Shown here: piece by piece, positions 1 to 8,077 of the stretch
How positions within the stretch are numbered: position 1 is the stretch's first letter
How the letters are laid out: every line of letters starts with the position of its first letter
Position numbers and translations under genes: made by a program
The notes under the pieces: model-generated
The model's input: only the letters and a program-made list of their open reading frames with translations
What the model was told of the DNA's origin: nothing
Databases searched by the model: none
Origin: a virus
Strand: one strand, 5' to 3'
DNA: 37,210 bases
Virus record (IMG/VR): IMGVR_UViG_3300009149_000117
Location: 1 to 37,210 of that record

Positions 1-2
1 AA

Positions 3-1313
3 CAACAAGAGCTAGATTCTGGCATTCCAGAAGAAGAGCGAACCGAATTTTTGGAAATAGGAAAAGGAGAACCTATCAGGAAGGTTCATATTGAGCAATT
101 GCGAATTTCTACTGAAAAAATTCTAATTGCATCGGGTTTTATTAAAGAAAAAGAAAACGAAGAAGAACCTAATGAAGCAGATTTAGACGAATATTTTAAC
201 TATGATGTAGAAGGTGCTGAAACGAGGACTGAACATCAAACTGAATGGGTAGATATTGATAGAGATAATACAGATAAATTACCTTTACTTCAATCAGTAA
301 AGGTTCCAATAAAAGCTATCCATATAGAAGATTTGAGACATCCTATCCTCATTCCTTGGATTGAAACTTGGACACCTGTAGAAATACCTATAAGCCCATA
401 TGAAGAAGACTATTGGACTCAGTCTTTTTATCCTGTCCCTATGGATTTCTATCCATATATAGCCTATAATACTGTAGCTTGTTTTGGCTATAGACAAAAC
501 TATATTCCAGCTAAATTAGGAGCTTGGTCTTCAAACTATTCCCTTGCTATTGCTCACATTCACCCAAGTCATTGTCAATATAAAGAACTGAAATATTATA
601 ACTATACTTATCCACACGAACATTTGGGAGAATATCTAGGAAGTTCAGGAAAAGCTGATTCACATATAAGTATAATAGAAGATGAAAAAGAAAATAAGAA
701 ATTTAGAATTAATGCGTTCTCAGAAGCATCTATTGTGCATTATCAAACCAGAAATGACAGACCTGACGACCCCACTGATAGCCTGTGGGCTTATTCTTTT
801 CCTCCTATAGAGGACACAATTATGCTTCCTGGTTCTACCTTCTCTATTGTCTCCCCCACAGTCTATTATGATAGATTAAGACATATACATAATACAGATA
901 AATTTGTTTTTGATATAAAGTTTAACTCTTTTAAAGATAATAAAGTTGACGACCCAACGGCATCAAATGTAGGGGTGTCTCCATCAATTATTAACTTTAG
1001 AGTTTGGTTTGGAACATATATTCAGGGGGTCTGGCATACCACATACTACATATATATTTCTTTTGGAACTGAAGTAAAGGAAAAAATATCAGGACCAGAT
1101 TATTGCTTTTATTATATATCTCCAAATTCAGGTCATTATGTGTTTCCATTAACAGATATTCACCCAGATTCATATTATTTAGGGCGGCTTCAAATTTTTT
1201 GGTCACTAGGAGGAATAAACAACTGGGGGTATGAAGACCAGGAACATTACCCAACGATTATTCAAAGAGCAGAAATAGATGCAGAAATAGATAATATAGG
1301 AATTATAAAATAA
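3..1313 (+). CDS. Virion or tail-associated protein, 5' end outside window
   Basis: The reading frame is open to the left edge, so this is the C-terminal part of a longer protein; a TTG at 51 is not needed as a start. Two short motifs of the form h-H-I-E-(Q/D)-L-R occur near the beginning (VHIEQLR and IHIEDLR), a pattern I associate with tail and fibre-like proteins of uncultivated phages. The rest is rich in aromatic residues and predicted beta strands, with no catalytic motif and no membrane segment. It is followed after 13 bases by a homing endonuclease gene and then a tail-type protein, which supports a structural role. The exact part of the virion cannot be told. Confidence 0.6.
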   Translation, partial: QQELDSGIPEEERTEFLEIGKGEPIRKVHIEQLRISTEKILIASGFIKEKENEEEPNEADLDEYFNYDVEGAETRTEHQTEWVDIDRDNTDKLPLLQSVKVPIKAIHIEDLRHPILIPWIETWTPVEIPISPYEEDYWTQSFYPVPMDFYPYIAYNTVACFGYRQNYIPAKLGAWSSNYSLAIAHIHPSHCQYKELKYYNYTYPHEHLGEYLGSSGKADSHISIIEDEKENKKFRINAFSEASIVHYQTRNDRPDDPTDSLWAYSFPPIEDTIMLPGSTFSIVSPTVYYDRLRHIHNTDKFVFDIKFNSFKDNKVDDPTASNVGVSPSIINFRVWFGTYIQGVWHTTYYIYISFGTEVKEKISGPDYCFYYISPNSGHYVFPLTDIHPDSYYLGRLQIFWSLGGINNWGYEDQEHYPTIIQRAEIDAEIDNIGIIK

Positions 1314-1326
1314 AGAGGAGGAATAA

Positions 1327-2199
1327 ATGGCAAGCTACAAAATTACGAAAAAGTTATTAGAAAATAGATATAGCGCAAAAAGAAAAAGCATTTGTCAAAT
1401 TGCTAATAAATTTAATTGTTCTCCTCAAAATATCTTTTATTTTCTTAAAAAATATGGTATTGCTATAAGAAGTGGATCAGAATCTCATAAAGGGAAAAAG
1501 TTAACTATAAAGTGGAAAGAAAATATAAGCAAAGGTTGTAAAGGTATTCCTAAGCCTTGGAAATCTGGTAGAAGAGCTATTCGGAAGCATAAGTTAGATG
1601 AGTACTATTTTTGTCAAATTGATTCAGAAGGTAAGGCTTACTGGCTTGGTTTTCTATATGCTGATGGAAATGTGTCTGCTAATAGTAAATTTTGGTATCG
1701 TTTAAGTGTTGGGCTTCAAAAAAGGGATAGAAATCATTTAGCTAAATTATTAAAATCCTTAAATGCTTCCTATTCTATCGGCGAATACAGTATTAGAAAT
1801 AAATATTTAGTAAGCAGTATAAATATATACTCAAAACAATTAATTTTGGATTTAATAAAACAAGGTTGTGTTCCCAAAAAATCTTTGATTATCAAGTTTC
1901 CGAACCTATCTCCCAAATTGATTAGACATTTTATAAGAGGTTATTTTGATGGAGATGGTTGTATTTCTGGTAATCATATGTCTATATGTTCTGGTTCTCG
2001 CAAATTTTTAGCTACTTTGCAAAACCACTTAGTATCTTTTACAAGGATTCCAAAAGGTACCATAAGTAAAGTCAAGAATAGCCCGTGTTATTACTTTCAA
2101 TATGTTGGTAAACATTTAAGTAAAATTTATAAATATATGTATGCTGGCGGTACTATTTATTTAGAGAGGAAGCACTTAAAATTTATGGAGGTAATATAA
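1327..2199 (+). CDS. Free-standing LAGLIDADG homing endonuclease
   Basis: A 290-residue protein with two LAGLIDADG helices: YWLGFLYADGN at residues 105-115 and HFIRGYFDGDG at about 201-211. Each ends in the acidic residue that binds catalytic metal, so one chain can form the full nuclease. Residues 1-45 look like a helix-turn-helix, and 55-75 (KGKKL..KWKENISKG) look like a DNA-binding modular motif. Enzymes of this type cut an intron-less or intein-less allele and copy their own gene there. It starts after a strong AGAGGAGG site. Its last codons carry the GGAGG site of the following structural gene and the two join as TAATG, so the insertion has been fitted to keep downstream translation. No splicing element surrounds it. 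Confidence 0.9.
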   Translation: MASYKITKKLLENRYSAKRKSICQIANKFNCSPQNIFYFLKKYGIAIRSGSESHKGKKLTIKWKENISKGCKGIPKPWKSGRRAIRKHKLDEYYFCQIDSEGKAYWLGFLYADGNVSANSKFWYRLSVGLQKRDRNHLAKLLKSLNASYSIGEYSIRNKYLVSSINIYSKQLILDLIKQGCVPKKSLIIKFPNLSPKLIRHFIRGYFDGDGCISGNHMSICSGSRKFLATLQNHLVSFTRIPKGTISKVKNSPCYYFQYVGKHLSKIYKYMYAGGTIYLERKHLKFMEVI

Positions 2200-2972
2200 T
2201 GAGTACTTTTAAATTCTCGGTCGGAAAAGTTTTACTGAAACAAGGTGGTGTGTTAAAGAAAGAGATAGTTCCCACAACGGACATCTCCATAGACTATGCC
2301 ATAACAACTCATAAGGAATATGGCACACAAGGAGAAATAACTGACGAAACTAAAGATACAGAAACACTAACTATAACTATATCCTATTCAACAGATATTT
2401 ACGATACCGCTTTAGTTAAGGGTGAGGATTACGATATTTTCTTTGAAACTGGACACGATGGTGGTGGAGTTGCAGTTACTTTTGCAGATTGTAGATTAAC
2501 TGGATATTCTGTAAGGACAGCTCAAAGCGAATTTTCAATTACAACACTAACATTTTCAAAACGTGGTGCTATTGATGCTGTGCCAGGCGAAGAAATCACA
2601 AAACAGAAAGTTAAATTTGGAAGCGTTTATATAGGTGATTCTGCTTCTGTATCTCCCTCATATTCGGGGAATGTTCAACCACTTATAATTCCCACAGCTT
2701 TGGGAGTATTGATACAGTCTACCAGCGATTTAGGTGGTGGGCATTTAACTATCAGGGTAAATGGCTTCGTGAAAAAAGACACAAGGCTTGAATTGGAGCA
2801 ATATTTAATTAATCTATATTCTCTGTTGGCTACAGGCAAAGATACACTAACTATTGAACATGGACTAACATCTTATACGATACCTAATTGCTATTGGTCT
2901 GGTGGTTCGCCTGGGGCTGGGAACCGACAGTTTACAGATTTTGAGTTGACTTTTGTAAAATCAGCATTTTGA
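2199..2972 (+). CDS. Tail-type structural protein with two similar beta-rich halves
   Basis: A 257-residue protein built almost wholly of predicted beta strands. The halves (about 1-125 and 126-257) look alike: each has an early strand with K(V/F)..G.VL or KFGSVYIG, a middle T-rich strand, and a closing segment (ITTLTFSKRG near 110-119; FTDFELTFVKSAF at the end). Tandem copies of a tube-like fold are common in tail tube, tail terminator and baseplate hub proteins, so a tail role is likely. I cannot name the family. A GGAGG site precedes the ATG. Both neighbours are selfish endonuclease genes, which often sit next to conserved phage genes. Confidence 0.55.
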   Translation: MSTFKFSVGKVLLKQGGVLKKEIVPTTDISIDYAITTHKEYGTQGEITDETKDTETLTITISYSTDIYDTALVKGEDYDIFFETGHDGGGVAVTFADCRLTGYSVRTAQSEFSITTLTFSKRGAIDAVPGEEITKQKVKFGSVYIGDSASVSPSYSGNVQPLIIPTALGVLIQSTSDLGGGHLTIRVNGFVKKDTRLELEQYLINLYSLLATGKDTLTIEHGLTSYTIPNCYWSGGSPGAGNRQFTDFELTFVKSAF

Positions 2973-3658
2973 TGATTATGAAAACCAAATATTATTGTGA
3001 ATGCAGAAAAGAAATAAGTTATAGTAGTTGGTATCGTGGAAACGGCAGATGTTATTCTTGTGCTAATAAGGTTAGATGGAATGATCCTGAATATAAAAAG
3101 AAAGTTAGCAAAAGTATAAGCAAAGCTTGTAAAGGTAGAAAGCCAAACTTTTATATTGATGGCAGGACAAAAAGAATCTATTATTGTTTAGAGTGCGACA
3201 AAAAAATTTCTATTGCTAGTGGTATATATGGAAATCATATATGTAGAAGTTGTGCTCGTAAAAAATTAAAACATTCAGAAGAGTATAAAAGTAGACTTCA
3301 TATAAAAATGTCTGGAGAAGGTAATCCGATGTTTGGAAGGCCTTCTCCAAAAGGTTCAGGAAATGGTAGAGGAGATTATTACAGAGAAATATGGATGCGA
3401 TCATCTTATGAAATTGCTTATGCTAAATGGTTAGATAAACAAGATCTTAAATGGCAATACGAACCAAAAAGATTTAATTTAGGAGATACTACTTATTGTC
3501 CAGATTTTTATCTTCCTAAGTTAAATAAATATATTGAAATCAAGGGATATTTTTCAGATTTCGCTAAAAAGAAAATAAAACAGTTTAGAAAAAAATATCC
3601 TGCTATAAAACTGGAAATACTATTTCAAAAAGAATTGGAAAATTTGGGGGTGCTTTGA
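2972..3658 (+). CDS. Homing endonuclease, PD-(D/E)XK type with zinc fingers and NUMOD3-like motif
   Basis: The N-terminal half has two zinc ribbons (CxxC pairs near residues 27-30 and 72-75/91-94), then GEGNPMFGRPS near 115-125, which matches the NUMOD3 DNA-binding motif of phage homing enzymes. The C-terminal half has a restriction-enzyme-like core: RSSYEIAYAKWL, a YEP strand, CPDFYLP and YIEIKGYF, giving the PD...ExK catalytic signature at about 177-191. The start is uncertain: TTG 2969, ATG 2972 (overlapping the previous stop) and ATG 2978 are all possible, and none has a clear ribosome site, so coupling to the gene before is likely. It lies between two structural genes, as mobile endonucleases do. 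Confidence 0.8.
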   Translation: MIMKTKYYCECRKEISYSSWYRGNGRCYSCANKVRWNDPEYKKKVSKSISKACKGRKPNFYIDGRTKRIYYCLECDKKISIASGIYGNHICRSCARKKLKHSEEYKSRLHIKMSGEGNPMFGRPSPKGSGNGRGDYYREIWMRSSYEIAYAKWLDKQDLKWQYEPKRFNLGDTTYCPDFYLPKLNKYIEIKGYFSDFAKKKIKQFRKKYPAIKLEILFQKELENLGVL

Positions 3659-3659
3659 A

Positions 3660-4301
3660 ATGAAAAAAAAGCTAAACTGTAGCATTGGCAAAAAATGGAA
3701 AAAAAGAGAAAAGTTTGATAAGCAAAAGTTTTGGTCTGGTTTTTCAGGGCTACTAGATCCTGTGGGCTGGGCTAAAGACTTTATGGGGCTATTCAATGTT
3801 CGTAAATTGGTTACTTATGCTGTTATACTTGGTTTTGTAGCGAGTTATTTTTATGTCCAAGGAAGAGGAAGCAAACCTGTAAAGATCGATATTGGTTATG
3901 GTAAAGAAGCTATTTTGGAAGTTAATAAAGAAGGGGACCATGTTTATATTGCTAAAGATGGTTCTGTTTATTTTAGAGATAAAGATGGAAATATTTTGAG
4001 GCAATTAACAGTTAAAGATATTCCAGGATTAAAGAAGAAACTTGCCCCAGTGGGATTTCAGTTAAAGCCGATTGGTATTATGGGAACAGGTTTTGGATTA
4101 GAAGGTATTGCTTTTGAAGGTGGGGCGGGCATATCATTTTTGAGGTATTGGAAAATGGAATTTGAGGCATTTTTGACCAATCGAGGCATCTATTTAGGCA
4201 CATCTTATAAAATAACAGATAATTCAAATATAGGTCTTGGAGCAGGCAAGGGATATAAAGGTGATAATAGGATGATTTTGTATTACAGATGGAAATTTTA
4301 A
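3660..4301 (+). CDS. Single-pass membrane protein, function unknown
   Basis: A 213-residue protein. The N-terminus is very basic, followed by a membrane segment at about 47-65 (LVTYAVILGFVASYFYV). After it come predicted beta strands, a Gly-rich stretch (GIMGTGFGLEGIAFEGGAG near 139-158) and alternating strands to the end, which finishes ILYYRWKF. Ending on Phe after an amphipathic strand resembles outer-membrane beta-signals, but the internal membrane anchor argues against a simple outer-membrane barrel. It follows the endonuclease gene after 1 base, with GGGGGTG upstream. A role in the tail tip, DNA injection or host membrane contact is possible but not shown. Confidence 0.55.
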   Translation: MKKKLNCSIGKKWKKREKFDKQKFWSGFSGLLDPVGWAKDFMGLFNVRKLVTYAVILGFVASYFYVQGRGSKPVKIDIGYGKEAILEVNKEGDHVYIAKDGSVYFRDKDGNILRQLTVKDIPGLKKKLAPVGFQLKPIGIMGTGFGLEGIAFEGGAGISFLRYWKMEFEAFLTNRGIYLGTSYKITDNSNIGLGAGKGYKGDNRMILYYRWKF

Positions 4302-4336
4302 TGACACAAGATTTGAAAAAATTAGGAATACTGTAA
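4301..4336 (+). pseudogene. Tiny ORF resembling the 3' end of the PD-(D/E)XK endonuclease
   Basis: An 11-codon ORF (MTQDLKKLGIL, then stop) begins inside the previous stop codon (TAATG). Its ending matches the ending of the endonuclease 650 bases upstream (KELENLGVL) in pattern: acidic-Leu-x-x-Leu-Gly-(I/V)-Leu-stop. It may be the leftover 3' tail of an earlier endonuclease insertion, or just a coupling peptide before the AAGGAGGG site at 4336-4343. Confidence 0.25.
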
Positions 4337-4348
4337 AGGAGGGATATT

Positions 4349-4510
4349 ATGGATAACAGAACTATTGGTTTAATTTGTCAGGCAAGTGGTTGTGGTTTAG
4401 GTTTGATTTCGGTTTTAGCAATCATTCGTCAGAATCCTTTGGTCGTAGGAGGGATTTTGGTGGGGGCTGCTTTATATTTTGTTGGAAGATATATAAAAGA
4501 CAGATTCTAA
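4349..4510 (+). CDS. Small two-helix membrane protein, holin-like
   Basis: A 53-residue protein after a strong AAGGAGGG site. Two hydrophobic stretches (residues about 5-26 and 29-47) are joined by RQNP, and the tail is charged (GRYIKDRF). Size and layout fit a small phage holin or another membrane microprotein, but no family motif is present. It is the last plus-strand gene, and its stop overlaps the end of the convergent minus-strand gene. Confidence 0.6.
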   Translation: MDNRTIGLICQASGCGLGLISVLAIIRQNPLVVGGILVGAALYFVGRYIKDRF

Positions 4511-4821
4511 TTTACAAATTTATTTTTTTTAATAGCCTTATCGATGGCATTCTTGATAACAGGGTGAATGTTGTCGGTGAGGCTTTTTATTTCAGACCAG
4601 TTTATCTTTCCTTTATATCCAATCGGCAACTGTACTACTGGCGTGTTAAAATAGCACAATCTCATGCCGAAGGATGTAGTAACTTTACTGGTGCAACAAT
4701 AACGCCATAAATCATCAGATTTTGGATTAGTGAAATCAACTTTGCCCCAGTTGGTTCTCAAGAGTTTTTTTGAGCAGATAGGGCACAGATCATTACTTCT
4801 TTCCTTCGGAATGCCTCTCAT
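4507..4821 (-). CDS. Zinc-ribbon protein, unknown function
   Basis: A 104-residue protein with an N-terminal CPIC (residues 13-16) and a later pair of adjacent cysteines (WRYCC, about 40-43), suggesting one zinc site. The rest is mixed strand and helix with no known motif. It is the last gene of the minus array and overlaps the preceding gene by 4 bases (ATGA). Confidence 0.6.
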   Translation of the reverse strand: MRGIPKERSNDLCPICSKKLLRTNWGKVDFTNPKSDDLWRYCCTSKVTTSFGMRLCYFNTPVVQLPIGYKGKINWSEIKSLTDNIHPVIKNAIDKAIKKNKFVN

Positions 4822-5222
4822 TTTTTATTTTCTTCCTCAAAAAATCTTTTTAAGTGTTCCTCATTAAGAAATTTAGTTAATCCATATTTATTTTTACCAT
4901 AGTGCCAATCGTTATACAGTTCAATATTTGTTATTTCTATCTCAAATTCAAAACTTTTAGGTTCTGTAATCTGATAATTGATACCCAACTTATTTGGTTT
5001 GATATTGATATTTCCACACATGCAACTTCTATAGTCTTTCTTTGTTCTTCTAAAAATAACATATCCACACATAGGACAAAAGTAACCTGTTAGATACATT
5101 TTGCCTTTTAGATATTCATCTATTAATCTTTTAGCACTTTCAAGGGCTTCTTCTTTGCTATTAAATGGCCCTACTGGACCACTAAATCCAATGTCAGATA
5201 CTTTCAACTGCTTCTTTTTCAT
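4818..5222 (-). CDS. Zinc-ribbon protein, unknown function
   Basis: A 134-residue protein. The centre has CPMCGYVIFRR and, 15-20 residues later, CMCGN, a compact four-cysteine zinc ribbon at about residues 49-73. A helical N-terminal part with FNSKEEALESAKRL precedes it, and a beta-rich part follows (FEFEIEITNIELY). I do not recognise the family. It is coupled by ATGA overlaps on both sides. Confidence 0.6.
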   Translation of the reverse strand: MKKKQLKVSDIGFSGPVGPFNSKEEALESAKRLIDEYLKGKMYLTGYFCPMCGYVIFRRTKKDYRSCMCGNINIKPNKLGINYQITEPKSFEFEIEITNIELYNDWHYGKNKYGLTKFLNEEHLKRFFEEENKK

Positions 5223-5521
5223 TTTTTATCATCCCCAAATAATTTATCAAGCTCGTTTACTTCGTCTTGGGCATATAATGCTTTTAGAAGTGCAATAAAA
5301 ACTACCTCCATTGCTACAATATCTTGTGCAGGCATCCCTTGTTTATTACATGCTTGACAATATAGAGCAAACCAACTTAAAAGATAGGGTTGTTTCTCTT
5401 GCAGGCCTTTAATCTCTTTTTCAAAAAGGGATATATTCTGAATTTTATAGCTTTGTTCGGACATATTTGCTAATTTCTTGGCAATTTCTGATATTACTTC
5501 AATTGAGATTTGTGGTATCAT
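5219..5521 (-). CDS. Hypothetical helical protein
   Basis: A 100-residue, almost wholly alpha-helical protein with a hydrophobic middle (PYLLSWFALYCQAC; MEVVFIALLKALY) and an acidic end (VNELDKLFGDDKK). No family recognised. Its ATGA overlap with the next gene suggests shared expression. Confidence 0.5.
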   Translation of the reverse strand: MIPQISIEVISEIAKKLANMSEQSYKIQNISLFEKEIKGLQEKQPYLLSWFALYCQACNKQGMPAQDIVAMEVVFIALLKALYAQDEVNELDKLFGDDKK

Positions 5522-5530
5522 TTTGGCTCC

Positions 5531-6310
5531 TTATTTTTCATCTTTAGGACAACAATCTTTATATGGGCAATAACCGCACTCCTTACTTTTCGATGAGTAA
5601 TCACAAGGGGGTAGTTCGTTTTTGCCGATATAATATTTCAACAATTTGAAGCGTTCCAAAATTCCCCGAACAGAAATTCGCTGATCCAATTCTCCATTTA
5701 CAATAGGATAAATATCATTCTCTATTTTTACAAAATCGATTCTATGTTCGACACCATCAGCCTCTACCCAATCATTCATTTTAGCCCCATATGCCAAGGG
5801 TGATTTTCTGTAAAGAATAATCCAGTAGGGCAAGCGTGGCTTATAGCATAATAGATAAAATAGAGCCTGCATAGTATGAGTATCTTTGGGTTTATCTGCC
5901 ACAACACTAGTTCGTGAAGAGTATGATTTAATCTCCAACCCTACTTCTTTTCCTCGCCTTTTAGTAATAGCATCAATTTCACCAGATATAACAATCCCCT
6001 CGATTATCTCTGCCCTGAAATGCCTGTCCTTTTTAGATTTGTCAACTAACTCGCCACTATGGTGCAAGCAATCCTTGGTATCAACCTCGATATATTTACC
6101 AATTTTTCTTGCAACACGAGCAAATAAACTGGGCTGATTAGTAATAGGGACTTTCTTCCACCCATAATAGGTTCGTCTTAAACAGTTTCCCACTACCTTG
6201 CCATCTATAATGCAGGAAGCCTCGGATGGGTAGAATAGCCACTTGGTTCGTTTAGGTGGCCTGTCTTTAGAATCTGCTTTGAGCAAACTGATTATATGGC
6301 TCTGTTTCAT
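5531..6310 (-). CDS. Cas4/RecB-like PD-(D/E)XK nuclease with probable iron-sulfur cluster
   Basis: A 259-residue nuclease. The core shows ISGEIDAI (D113), LEIKSYS (E126, K128) and a following helix with Q148, the RecB-type PD-(D/E)XK signature. One cysteine lies early (GNCLRRTYY, C43) and three near the end (CGYCPYKDCC, about 245-254), the arrangement that holds a 4Fe-4S cluster in Cas4 and AddB. Phage relatives process DNA ends for recombination, as exonucleases. No CRISPR genes are near, so a CRISPR role is unlikely. It lies in the terminase-distal part of the operon. Confidence 0.85.
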   Translation of the reverse strand: MKQSHIISLLKADSKDRPPKRTKWLFYPSEASCIIDGKVVGNCLRRTYYGWKKVPITNQPSLFARVARKIGKYIEVDTKDCLHHSGELVDKSKKDRHFRAEIIEGIVISGEIDAITKRRGKEVGLEIKSYSSRTSVVADKPKDTHTMQALFYLLCYKPRLPYWIILYRKSPLAYGAKMNDWVEADGVEHRIDFVKIENDIYPIVNGELDQRISVRGILERFKLLKYYIGKNELPPCDYSSKSKECGYCPYKDCCPKDEK

Positions 6311-6320
6311 TTTGATAGCC

Positions 6321-6680
6321 TCATTTCCACCGAAATAAAATCTGTTTTAATAATTGGGATGCCTTATTTAACTTTTTCTCATCTGCACGACTTAATAAAT
6401 GTTTTTTATTTAATATCTTTTCCAAATTGACTATTATGCTCATAGGAATATCCAATGTTGTTTGTAGAAAACCATTTTCCGAAACCCCCTCATTTTTAAA
6501 TACATTTTTAAACCATCTATGATATGAGAGCCAGTAAAAATTTTTATCATTTGGTTGTTGATACACTATTGAGATTTGTTTGAGGAGTACATCTTTCTTG
6601 ACCCCTTTTTGGAGATGGGATTTTAGTTCAGCCAAAAATTTGATTAAAATTTTAGTTTCTTCAGATGTTATCTGAGCCAC
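6321..6680 (-). CDS. Hypothetical helical protein
   Basis: A 119-residue, Lys- and Leu-rich helical protein beginning with GTG (AGGAGAGTGTC upstream). No cysteine pairs, membrane segments or catalytic motifs. It sits directly before the Cas4-like nuclease with 10 bases between them. Confidence 0.5.
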   Translation of the reverse strand: MAQITSEETKILIKFLAELKSHLQKGVKKDVLLKQISIVYQQPNDKNFYWLSYHRWFKNVFKNEGVSENGFLQTTLDIPMSIIVNLEKILNKKHLLSRADEKKLNKASQLLKQILFRWK

Positions 6681-6760
6681 GACACTCTCCTATTTATCTC
6701 TTTTCTTTTCATTAATTGTTGGTCTCTAAAAAATGGTTTTCTATAGCATACGAGAATATT

Positions 6761-7024
6761 TTATTTTATACCTTCTTTATAACACTTTTCAGAAAAAGAA
6801 TTAAATCCTTTCATATATTTAGCGAGCCTTTCTCTAACACTCTCAAAGGTTTCATTCATTGAGAAACTAATAAGTTTTTTCATTGCAGGAGAATTTAATT
6901 CTTGTTTAGTCATTTTCACCGATGCTTCAAAAGGAACTTTTGCAACTGCTCCATAAACGATTTGAAGTCTCTTTCCCTTTTTCTGTCTTCTGACTTCTTT
7001 TGGGTGAGTTAATGTGATTTTCAT
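6761..7024 (-). CDS. Hypothetical protein, paralogue of 17442-17720
   Basis: An 87-residue protein counted from the ATG at 7024, which follows AGGTAGGTG; the GTG three codons earlier is unlikely because the paralogue starts at the matching ATG. About 58 of 87 residues match the protein at 17442-17720, including the first 15 (MKITLTHPKEVRRQK), AVAKVPFEASV, MNETFE and ERLAKYM. The family is unknown to me. The shape suggests a short beta sheet followed by a long amphipathic helix. Confidence 0.65.
   Translation of the reverse strand: MKITLTHPKEVRRQKKGKRLQIVYGAVAKVPFEASVKMTKQELNSPAMKKLISFSMNETFESVRERLAKYMKGFNSFSEKCYKEGIK
6979..7024. repeat. Exact 46-base match to 17675-17720
   Basis: The 5' end of this gene is identical over 46 bases to the 5' end of its paralogue. 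A second identical stretch of 28 bases lies in the middle of both genes (the part coding KVPFEA). Confidence 0.85.
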
Positions 7025-7033
7025 TTTTAACAC

Positions 7034-7255
7034 CTACCTTTCTTTATATTGTTGTTGATAAATTTTATTATCCGTAATTCCCTTACAAAAATAATAAATT
7101 TGCTTTGTAGAATACTTATAGTAATATCCCTTAACTATATGCATAGGAATTAATAATATGTGATACCAGTATTGATGGGCAAGCCAACACCAGAAGTTAA
7201 ATAATCTACTACCATTTTTTATCAAGCCCTTTGTATAGAGATAACCAAAAACCAT
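7034..7255 (-). CDS. Small Trp/Tyr-rich protein, possibly membrane-associated
   Basis: A 73-residue protein with many aromatic residues (FNFWCWLAHQYWYH) and a hydrophobic stretch HILLIPMHIV. The tail is basic. The start ATG has only a weak GGGAAT upstream. Its last codons provide the ribosome site of the next gene, which supports it being real. Function unknown. Confidence 0.45.
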   Translation of the reverse strand: MVFGYLYTKGLIKNGSRLFNFWCWLAHQYWYHILLIPMHIVKGYYYKYSTKQIYYFCKGITDNKIYQQQYKER

Positions 7256-7343
7256 TTCAAAATTCCCTTATATTTGCCCAAATTTGCGATTTCCTCAGAA
7301 GTAGTGGTTTGCTACCATTTGGTTGCTAATAATTCAAACCTGC
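7256..7343. other. Non-coding gap of 88 bases
   Basis: I see no gene here. The plus strand holds two imperfect copies of TGGTTTGCTA/TTGGTTGCTA (7307-7330). No convincing promoter or terminator. Confidence 0.4.
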
Positions 7344-7796
7344 CTATTTCTGAGTGGTTTTGAGCCACTTTAGTCTGATATACCGATGTCCTATCTCTTT
7401 CATTTCCTCATAAGTTAGAATATCATTTTTTACAGTATTGCATTTGTAGCAAGCCAAGGCCAAATTCTCTACTGGATACCCTTTTTCGCTATCTTTTTTA
7501 TCTATTTCTAATCGTCTTTTATATTTCTTAATACATAAATCTTCAGGCAGCCCACAATATTCACAAATACGCTTTTTATAATTATAGAAATTTTTAAACT
7601 CAACAAAAGTGCAGCAAGGTTGTTTTCTTTTCCTTGCTCTTATTCTTAATTGATACCATATTTTTTTGGGGCTCCTATCTGCTGCCAGGAGGCGACATTC
7701 CTTTGAGCAATATATTTGCCAACTTATCCCACTTGAAAATTTATTACCACATCGTTTACAATATCCTATATATAGTTTTGTATGTCGTTCTCCCAT
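7344..7796 (-). CDS. HNH endonuclease
   Basis: A 150-residue protein. Two cysteine pairs at the start (CKRCG at 13-16; CSKEC at 30-34) form a zinc ribbon. The nuclease core is ICEYCG (78-81), LEIDKKD (97-102), GYPVENLALACYKCN (107-120) and TVKND, matching the HNH pattern with its structural zinc. The first histidine position is replaced (IDKKD instead of the common IDHI), which may lower activity. It is probably a free-standing homing endonuclease; a packaging role is less likely because it is several genes beyond the terminase. AAAGGAT precedes the ATG. Confidence 0.85.
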   Translation of the reverse strand: MGERHTKLYIGYCKRCGNKFSSGISWQIYCSKECRLLAADRSPKKIWYQLRIRARKRKQPCCTFVEFKNFYNYKKRICEYCGLPEDLCIKKYKRRLEIDKKDSEKGYPVENLALACYKCNTVKNDILTYEEMKEIGHRYIRLKWLKTTQK

Positions 7797-7861
7797 TATA
7801 TCCTTTCAGTAAAATAGATATATTTTTACCAGCTATAAAATAACAGTTAATTATTTCTAGC

Positions 7862-8068
7862 CTATTTCGCCAATCCCTCAACTTTGCCCTGCTTAACTGT
7901 GATATTGAGCTTGTTTCTTAATTGCTCGTGCTCTTTCAGGAGTCTATTCGCTTTTTCGACCTGACCATTATATTGAGTTATCTTGGTGTATAGGCTCTTG
8001 ATAAGTTTAACAGCTTTTTCTAATTGAGCAGTATCAAAAATCAGGGCTAGTGTATTGAACTTTTGCAT
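7862..8068 (-). CDS. Small coiled-coil protein
   Basis: A 68-residue protein, helical from end to end with heptad-like Leu spacing (LEKAVKLIKSLYTKITQYN; RLLKEHEQLRNKL). AGGAGAATAG lies upstream of the ATG. No function recognised. Confidence 0.5.
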   Translation of the reverse strand: MQKFNTLALIFDTAQLEKAVKLIKSLYTKITQYNGQVEKANRLLKEHEQLRNKLNITVKQGKVEGLAK

Positions 8069-8077
8069 TCTATTCTC

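Noticed and set aside
1327-2199. Group I intron containing the LAGLIDADG gene
   Set aside because: The flanking genes are complete and joined by normal ribosome sites, so no interrupted exon is seen.
4375-4710. Long plus-strand ORF of 111 codons
   Set aside because: It runs in another frame across the 53-residue membrane gene and then antisense to the zinc-ribbon gene; it has no ribosome site and low-complexity content.
5531-6310. CRISPR-associated Cas4 and a nearby CRISPR array
   Set aside because: No Cas1, Cas2 or repeat-spacer structure is present; Cas4-like nucleases are common in phages without CRISPR.
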